Positions 8,701 to 11,361 of a DNA stretch of 11,361 nucleotides are shown here, one piece after another. The position numbers and the translations under genes are program-made. The first letter of the stretch is position 1. The number at the start of each line of letters is the position of its first letter. The stretch comes from Kineosphaera sp039812485 (GTDB taxonomy: Bacteria > Actinomycetota > Actinomycetes > Actinomycetales > Dermatophilaceae): contig JBDIAP010000126.1 of NCBI GenBank assembly GCA_039812485.1, positions 1 to 11,361 on the forward strand, given 5' to 3'. The notes beneath the pieces are model-generated. The model saw only the letters and a program-made list of their open reading frames with translations, was not told the DNA's origin and did not search any database.

Positions 8701-9110
8701 ATGCCGGTCTCGCCGCGGCGGCGGGCGCGCACGCAGTGGTCGAGGATCGGATGCAGGAACGCCTCGGTCTTGCCGGACCCGGTGCCGGTCGTGACGATCG
8801 TCGGCAGCGGGCGCGGCATCTCGGGGCCGAGGTATTTACTGGTCAGCCGTGCGTAGGCCTGCGCTTGGTGCCGGTACGGCGCGAACGGTGGTCGCCAGTC
8901 GAGGTGCTGCTGCCACTCGTCGTCGGCGGGCCGGAACGGCAACCGCAGCCGCACATAAGGCCCCTTGAAGATGCCGTCGCCAGGGTCTTCGAGGAACTCC
9001 GCCAGCGCCCGCCGCGGCTCGGCGTCGGCAAGAGCGAACGTCGTCGACAGGTAGTCGACCAGGCTCCGCCGCACCCGCTCGGCCTGAAGGCTGGGCAGCA
9101 GTGCAGTCAT
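2709..9110 (-). CDS. DruE-like giant helicase: DExH superfamily 2 core, DUF1998, nuclease-like segment, long C-terminal extension
   Basis: The 2133-residue protein belongs to the large DUF1998 helicases typified by DruE of Druantia defence systems; DISARM DrmA and DrmB split a similar architecture. The core shows a Q motif 'PYRHQ' (78-82), Walker A TGTGSGKT (108-115), motif Ia 'YPMNALADDQ', motif II DEFH (243-246), SAT (295-297), 'MGIDIGDL' (about 1072-1079) and motif VI 'QQRVGRGGR' (1095-1103). Cysteine pairs near 510, 629, 977-1000, 1390-1417 and 1522-1545 look like zinc knuckles. DUF1998 spans roughly 1580-1690 with C1662, C1664, C1671, C1672 and C1675. Residues about 1740-1830 resemble a restriction-endonuclease fold ('PDF' at 1782, 'TDGHAFH' at 1798). 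The last 300 residues are unassigned. I chose the ATG at 9110 because family-like sequence begins there; the frame stays open to 9635, but that extension is low-complexity and overlaps the divergent gene. The ribosome binding site is modest (GGGGA, 10 bases upstream). It heads the presumed operon with the UvrD-like gene. The role in phage defence is inferred from family and neighbours. Confidence 0.85.
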   Translation of the reverse strand: MTALLPSLQAERVRRSLVDYLSTTFALADAEPRRALAEFLEDPGDGIFKGPYVRLRLPFRPADDEWQQHLDWRPPFAPYRHQAQAYARLTSKYLGPEMPRPLPTIVTTGTGSGKTEAFLHPILDHCVRARRRGETGMKALILYPMNALADDQARRLTDLLTADETLKSVTAGLYTGDAREGQPGQGRTRVSPEGLITNRSVLRDDPPDILLTNYKMLDQLLLRPEDQPLWAKSWQSLTYLVLDEFHTYDGAQGTDVALLLRRLGMALRSRVPADYPDRALFDGRPLGKITPVATSATLGDSGDPRAMLDFATQVFDEAFTPDAAITEHRVDIESFTDEARQAVDERGARKLDTLLADDLHELARIGTDSAGDTTALLSDLGRVLYRPDEDDNLPDVDHTTLVQAHEGVQRLIDLAGSARHVDDLARDLFATAALDDLDTARKALMTILAGLSIIRLRDRNAVSVDITLWLRELTRIDRVVSSEPGFRWSDDGTELATGTSDATAALPAVFCRACGRSGWGVTLKATGRDLSDRDQHVRRDHMAGSGRFRALLHAPGEAAAVTAAAAAGSATPEQAAPNLRWLHMPQRTILARKPADDDEDLLEGRVLPVVMLDGDTDDIEKRARRDECPSCGRADQIRFLGSAIATLLSVSLSTLFGDAHVDAAEKRALVFTDSVQDAAHRAGFVDHRSHAMSLRTALRRPLSGRMSLPDWVAAAMRAAESDPFARYRLVPAALMHQPLFEPYWHAESYGRVTAKTREAVRRRLLFDASLEIGLQTTFGRTLEGTGSVAVHVWAGHATELVALGRTALGDTTTQTLDGVGDVSDAEIGAWVRGVLERMRRDGAIDHPWLTTYVKDDGNRHWIWGGRARDQGAPAFPRGRSAPAFPIVGGKVDDRSTFVRVTSAQSWYARWTAKCLHVSTGHGASLMKQLLARLAEATVLSETPTVAGGIAYGLIPDRVMVTPLNDATVREDTTLLVCTTCRSPLPVATSIRELTGGPCHNMGCSGTMKEAQREAESFYRTLFTESDMRRVDAREHTSLLDPRDRRDIEAGFKRSEQRPGDPNVLVATPTLEMGIDIGDLSTVMLASLPDSVAKYQQRVGRGGRLTGSSLSLAYVTGRGDNLPRLGEPLSMINGAVRPPATYLDAEEILQRQFLASVIDTMVREGYAGVPRTSGEVLASADPGSLLGDVIVRARDDGRRLLNTFVAGFADPDTPGVAALSAWVLGDPADSGAAPSAEATICHAVGEHTREVEGLRRRRREIEDSIPALREQAERTAATDEDKRALRSAVAGTKLMRKVIDQLTGDTWIAGLELRGLLPNYSLIDDSVQLDAQVSWIDPETQQFDSEPMVVDRGSARALTELAPGAYFYAHRLEMRVDGVELGQDDADVLMHAACDLCGYVAQLDSPDDLSPRVCPRCGSAGIAETGQRFEAARLKRVFSDIRRDDATIDDNTDERKRTRFEVVPAVDFDPSRRVGQWSVESIGLGVAHYRRLLVRWFNTGRQGTSPATMQLAGYDVAARLFRICEACGKLDSGAGANTPREHRAWCRHRPSTTEHTRSLALSRELVTQGLAISLPPSVTSDMHSVPSLAAALRLGLREVMGGAPDHLRVEVVPHPLSDDAGQVRQALFLHDTVPGGTGYLTDPANPDRLWEVFVRAAHQLERCECADEGRACCYRCLAPFGREVYRVDALRALRALLGVEAGRPVADLDPGVCEWHVSAVALTASSGESKLEQQFRAEFARRIGTHATVKTTPTPRGDALTITGLGDRVWRLEPQVDIDGCRPDFVLKTAALPPIAIFTDGHAFHATPMHNRLADDALKRERLRAQGYRVLSVTYEDLEAPVPPAWLHIAVLSELMKREAGTPGSGISMSAAREQEGGPLTLLQGVVRDPESTPRERLADALALFLGAQPGTAPLGSIGAGDDLVSVACADLQGNAVQTASEQTLLLCRWPHLVFAARMAETATQEMALVLDDSESAVAEPDHAEAWREWLRLSDVLAMSQISYRITTLSAEESAGRAVARSGSGDSAAEGGQAPELPNGWTEVDLSFTEPIVVDLARLLADAGIPPAEGGAEIDGGWTVELGWPDAEVAVVLDEMPADDIADIRASGWQVVVAEGDVGALAATVTAALGGPPA
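8848..8888 (-). repeat. Segment of the large helicase gene repeated at 11309-11348 (direct repeat)
   Basis: This stretch encodes the Q-motif region of the large helicase (codons about 75-88). It aligns with 11309-11348 in the same orientation, with 37 identical columns of 41 by hand count: three mismatches and one single-base gap. The similarity is too high for the motif alone and marks a second, related helicase gene at the right edge. Confidence 0.75.
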
Positions 9111-9172
9111 CGTGTCGTCGTCCCCGCGAGGTGGTGTCGTGTCCGAAGTCCCGATCGTCCGGCTCGACACGA

Positions 9173-9201
9173 ACTGTAGTGCGCACGAAGGGCGCTCGGG
9201 T
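9173..9201 (-). promoter_or_regulatory. Possible promoter of the large helicase operon
   Basis: On the minus strand a TACAGT hexamer (9173-9178) fits the actinobacterial -10 pattern TANNNT. Its expected -35 position (9196-9201, ACCCGA) matches poorly. It would give a leader of about 55 bases before the ATG at 9110. The -35 region overlaps an inverted repeat, so it may need an activator or be repressed. This was read by eye only. Confidence 0.3.
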
Positions 9202-9209
9202 CTGAGCGC
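9192..9209. repeat. Inverted repeat in the divergent control region (GCGCTC-6-GAGCGC)
   Basis: This is a perfect 6-bp inverted repeat with a 6-base spacer, centred in the 245-bp gap between the two divergent transcription units. It lies at the predicted -35 region of the helicase promoter, where a dimeric regulator could act. No regulator gene is encoded in the window. In such GC-rich DNA a 6-bp repeat can arise by chance. Confidence 0.25.
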
Positions 9210-9343
9210 GATCCCTGAGATGCCTGACTCGAGCCGAATTGCCGATCGACCCCTCTCGCTCTTGGCCCGCCACGTCGTATGCGTCCACACGGCACTGGGA
9301 ATTGCGTATACGTCGGACCTCAGCGAGAATCGTCTCTCCAGTG

Positions 9344-9349
9344 CATACT
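9344..9349 (+). promoter_or_regulatory. Possible -10 element for leaderless transcription of the ATPase gene
   Basis: CATACT resembles the -10 consensus and ends six bases before the ATG at 9356. Transcription would then start at or next to the start codon. No Shine-Dalgarno sequence is visible upstream of that ATG, which fits leaderless expression, common in actinobacteria. The -35 position (about 9321-9326) shows no good match. An alternative with TTGCGT (9302-9307) and GAGAAT (9325-9330) at 17-bp spacing is possible. Confidence 0.3.
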
Positions 9350-9355
9350 GCAAGC

Positions 9356-10723
9356 ATGATGCTGCTGTCGTTCGCCGCGAGAAATCACCGCAGCTTGCGC
9401 GAGCGGGTGGAGTTGGATCTGACCCGCCCGACGCTGACTCGGCTTCAGCCCCCGCGTGGCGAGTCCTGGTCGGACCACGTCTTCCCGGTGGCGGGGATCT
9501 TCGGTGCGAACGCCTCGGGTAAGAGCGCTGTGATCGACGCCCTCGATTACGCCCAGAGCGCTCTGCGTTTGTCCAGCACCTCGTGGCAGGCCCAGCCCCG
9601 GATGCCTCGTGCGCCGTTCGCGTTGGATCCGGCATGCCTGACTGAGACGAGCAGCTACGAGTTCGCTGTCGCCTTGGACGACGTCACCCACGGACCCACG
9701 CGCTTCGACTATGCGTTCGAGATCTCAGACCGGGGTGTCGAGCGGGAGACCCTGTACGCGCTCTACGCCACGCGACGCGAGCGGCTGTTCAAGCGTGACA
9801 TGGTCGAGGGCGCCGTCAAGGTGTCGCTGCCCAGAGGCTTTCCAGCGGCAGCTGCCCTGCGCGCCATCACGCGACGTGAACTGCTGCTCTCCCGGGCAGT
9901 CCTCATGGAGCACGCGGTCCTCGCCCCGATCGGGCGGGCGTTGCTGGAGGACCTCGACGTCATCCGCGTCGGTGACCACGACCGAGAACGTCGGCTGCGC
10001 GGGCTCATCGACGCTCTGGCCAGCGGTGAGGTCGACTTCGACGGCATCGCCACGATGTTGCGTATCGCGGATATCGGCATTGACTCGGTCACCCTGCGTG
10101 AGGAGGAGATGCCGCCTGAGTTGCAGAGGATCCGCGATGAGATCTTCGCCCTGGCGCGTCGGCGCGCTCATGAACTCACGACCGACCCCGACGCGCCGCG
10201 CATCGTGGTGGCCCCCGAGGCTGCGGACTCGATGGTGCGGACTCTCGACTTCCGCCATCACTGCGCACCCGGGGTGCCGGGCCGCACGTTGACGGTTGAC
10301 GAGGAGAGTACGGGCACGGTCGCCTGGCTGGCTCTCACATCCGCCGCCCTCGACATGCTGCGCGCCGGCGGGGTGCTGGTCGTCGATGAACTGGACGCGG
10401 CGTTGCACCCCTACCTCGTAGATGTGCTGGTGGGCATGTTCGAGGATCGCGCTAGCAACCCCGGTGGCGCGCAACTCGTCTTCACCGGTCACGGCACGCA
10501 TGTGCTGTCCCCCCTGAGTAGCGCCCGGCTCGCCCCTGCACAGGTATGGCTGACCGAGAAAACCCTTGACGGCGTCACAGAGCTGTTCTCGGTGTCGGAC
10601 TTCCCGAACCGGGCGGACGACAACATCGAGAAGCGCTATCTCGACGGACGCTACGGCGGCGTGCCCAGCCCGGCGCGAAGCCTCGTGCACACCCTGCTCG
10701 ACTCGCCTGCTGGAGTGTCGTGA
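9356..10723 (+). CDS. RloA/AbiLi-type AAA ATPase of a two-gene abortive-infection module
   Basis: This 455-residue ABC/SMC-like ATPase is of the AAA_15/AAA_21 group, to which OLD-family ATPases are related. It opens with the typical 'SFAARNHRSLRE' segment. Walker A is GANASGKS (50-57, K56), a signature-like 'ESTGT' lies at 317-321, Walker B is 'VVDELD' (D344, E345), and the switch histidine is in 'TGHGTH' (H379). The C-terminal 'QVWLTEK' and 'KRYLDGRYGGVP' (about 426-437) are characteristic of ATPases paired with RloB proteins. The length is normal for the family and all ATPase motifs are intact. The frame is open back to 9239, but homology begins only at the tandem ATGs at 9356 and 9359. Its stop overlaps the start of the RloB gene by one base. 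It probably senses infection or nucleic acid ends and gates the RloB partner; this is inferred from related ATPase-TOPRIM systems. Confidence 0.85.
   Translation: MMLLSFAARNHRSLRERVELDLTRPTLTRLQPPRGESWSDHVFPVAGIFGANASGKSAVIDALDYAQSALRLSSTSWQAQPRMPRAPFALDPACLTETSSYEFAVALDDVTHGPTRFDYAFEISDRGVERETLYALYATRRERLFKRDMVEGAVKVSLPRGFPAAAALRAITRRELLLSRAVLMEHAVLAPIGRALLEDLDVIRVGDHDRERRLRGLIDALASGEVDFDGIATMLRIADIGIDSVTLREEEMPPELQRIRDEIFALARRRAHELTTDPDAPRIVVAPEAADSMVRTLDFRHHCAPGVPGRTLTVDEESTGTVAWLALTSAALDMLRAGGVLVVDELDAALHPYLVDVLVGMFEDRASNPGGAQLVFTGHGTHVLSPLSSARLAPAQVWLTEKTLDGVTELFSVSDFPNRADDNIEKRYLDGRYGGVPSPARSLVHTLLDSPAGVS
10712..10715 (+). promoter_or_regulatory. Ribosome binding site of the RloB gene, inside the ATPase gene
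   Basis: GGAG lies seven bases before the ATG at 10723, within the last codons of the ATPase gene. It favours that ATG over the in-frame GTG at 10720. The TGATG stop-start overlap makes translational coupling likely, so the two proteins should be made in fixed proportion. Confidence 0.6.
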
Positions 10724-11304
10724 TGTCTCGGCGACCACGCCGGTTTCTCAAGGCGCGAGCGCTCGTTGTCACAGAAGGCGAGGTCACTGAGCAGATCTAC
10801 ATAGAGCTGCTGATGCAGGAACTCCGTAGCCGGGCCGAGGCTGCGGTCACGGTCAAGCGGGTCGGAGTCGGGAAAGACCCGGCGAAGGTCGTCGACGAGG
10901 CGCGGCGCCGAATGGCGTTGGCTGAGCGCGAAGGTCAGCCCTACGACTGGTGCTGCTGCCTCGTCGATGTCGACGACCACGTCTCACTGCCCGTCGCCCT
11001 TGTGTCCGCGAAGAATGCCGGGCTGGGCATGATCGTGAGCAACCCGAAGTTCGAAATCTGGCTGCTCTGGCACGTGGATGACCGCCGGGGCCACGTCACG
11101 GGCGTGGAACTCGATCGCAGGATTGCCCGGGCAGGCCTGCTGGACGGTAAGCATCTGCGCCCGACGTTTCCCGTCGGCGAGCACCCGCGTGCAGCCCAAC
11201 GCGCTCGCCAGGCCGACCCGGACCTCGTCCCAGGGCGGCGCGGCCCCAATCCGTCCACGGCAATGCCCGTTCTCATCGATATGATTGTGGGACGAGCCCA
11301 GTAG
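10723..11304 (+). CDS. RloB-family protein, TOPRIM-like putative nuclease (AbiLii-like)
   Basis: The 193-residue protein matches the RloB family over its whole length. The N-terminal 'ALVVTEGEVTE' (E18, E23) and 'CLVDVDDH' (D82, D84) have the spacing and setting of a TOPRIM metal-binding glutamate and DxD pair. The most diagnostic block is 'SNPKFEIWLLWH' (106-117), and the family's terminal 'NPST' is at 176-179, so the protein is complete. The start overlaps the ATPase stop (TGATG), which makes this a coupled two-gene operon. Pairs of this kind occur as Rlo genes in restriction loci and as AbiL-type abortive infection. ATPase plus TOPRIM pairs in PARIS, and fused in OLD and GajA, act as infection-triggered nucleases. 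Nuclease activity here is inferred, and the target (DNA, RNA or tRNA) is unknown. Three consecutive cysteines (77-79) in the strand before the DxD are unusual. Confidence 0.85.
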   Translation: MSRRPRRFLKARALVVTEGEVTEQIYIELLMQELRSRAEAAVTVKRVGVGKDPAKVVDEARRRMALAEREGQPYDWCCCLVDVDDHVSLPVALVSAKNAGLGMIVSNPKFEIWLLWHVDDRRGHVTGVELDRRIARAGLLDGKHLRPTFPVGEHPRAAQRARQADPDLVPGRRGPNPSTAMPVLIDMIVGRAQ

Positions 11305-11308
11305 CAAA

Positions 11309-11361
11309 CGTGCGTATGCCAGCGCTTGGTGCCGGTAGGGCGGAACGGCGGCTTCCTTGAG
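11309..11361 (-). pseudogene. Decayed 5' fragment of a second DruE-like helicase gene (continues beyond the right edge)
   Basis: Read on the minus strand, this encodes PPYRHQALAYAR, closely matching the Q-motif region of the large helicase (residues about 76-88). A single-base deletion relative to the intact gene shifts the frame: upstream of it, 'RKPPF' in another frame corresponds to 'WRPPF' of the intact protein. Similarity stops abruptly at 11309, five bases past the RloB stop codon. The next bases, read in the same frame, run antisense through the RloB gene with no helicase motifs. The fragment therefore lacks Walker A and everything after it and cannot make a helicase. Its 5' part should lie to the right of the window. 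It could instead be the broken end of a larger rearranged gene. The frameshift call rests on one hand alignment. Confidence 0.65.

Noticed and set aside
274..9110. Complete DISARM or BREX system
   Set aside because: No DNA methyltransferase, PLD nuclease (DrmC), PglZ or BrxC-like gene is present, and the DrmA- and DrmB-like parts are fused in one 2133-residue protein, as in DruE.
7041..9179. 712-codon plus-strand open frame antisense to the helicase
   Set aside because: It is glycine-, valine- and glutamate-rich shadow translation typical of the antisense frame of a GC-rich gene. It has no motifs and overlaps conserved helicase motifs on the other strand.
9239..9355. Upstream start for the ATPase, adding 39 residues
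   Set aside because: The added sequence has no family similarity. Homology starts exactly at the tandem ATGs at 9356-9361, and a -10-like box sits inside the extension.
9111..9635. In-frame N-terminal extension of the large helicase (175 more codons)
   Set aside because: It is rich in Arg, Ser and Pro with no family-like sequence, runs antisense through the start of the ATPase gene, and the typical N terminus of this family begins at the ATG at 9110.
10984..11307. 107-codon minus-strand frame antisense to rloB, continuing from the helicase remnant
   Set aside because: After the Q-motif fragment the frame shows no helicase similarity. It is read-through into antisense rloB, not a gene.

Overview
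The window is GC-rich, with strong G/C bias at third codon positions, GGAGG-type ribosome binding sites and possible leaderless transcription. This points to an actinobacterium (Actinomycetota, perhaps Micrococcales; the genus cannot be read from the sequence). Every recognisable gene belongs to an anti-phage or toxin-antitoxin family, so this looks like a defence island on the accessory genome. No tRNA, rRNA, CRISPR array, integrase or transposase is visible.

Left to right: (1) Positions 1-48, minus strand, hold the first 16 codons of a Phd/YefM-type antitoxin that runs off the left edge. A perfect double TGTACA palindrome lies just upstream of its ribosome binding site and is probably the autoregulatory operator. 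(2) 274-2583, minus, encodes a 769-residue superfamily 1 (UvrD/Rep) helicase with a RelE/ParE-like N-terminal domain. (3) 2709-9110, minus, encodes a 2133-residue DruE-like protein: a DExH helicase with a DUF1998 zinc module, a restriction-endonuclease-like segment and an unassigned C-terminal extension. (4) 9111-9355 is a divergent control region. (5) 9356-10723 and 10723-11304, plus strand, form a translationally coupled pair: an AAA ATPase of the RloA/AbiLi type and a RloB (TOPRIM-like) protein. (6) 11309-11361, minus, is a frameshifted fragment homologous to the 5' part of the large helicase gene. It begins five bases past the RloB stop codon.

The two large minus-strand genes probably form one transcription unit, giving a two-helicase system: a DruE-like translocase followed by a RelE-like/UvrD helicase. 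No druA-D, druF-H or druM-type partner is visible, so this may be an undescribed Druantia-like variant. The divergent ATPase-RloB pair has the ATPase plus TOPRIM logic seen in OLD/Gabija- and PARIS-type systems and is probably a separate abortive-infection module. The helicase remnant at the right edge lies in the same orientation as the intact gene. This suggests that the intact helicase and the ATPase-RloB cassette arrived next to, or inside, an older related locus that is now decaying.
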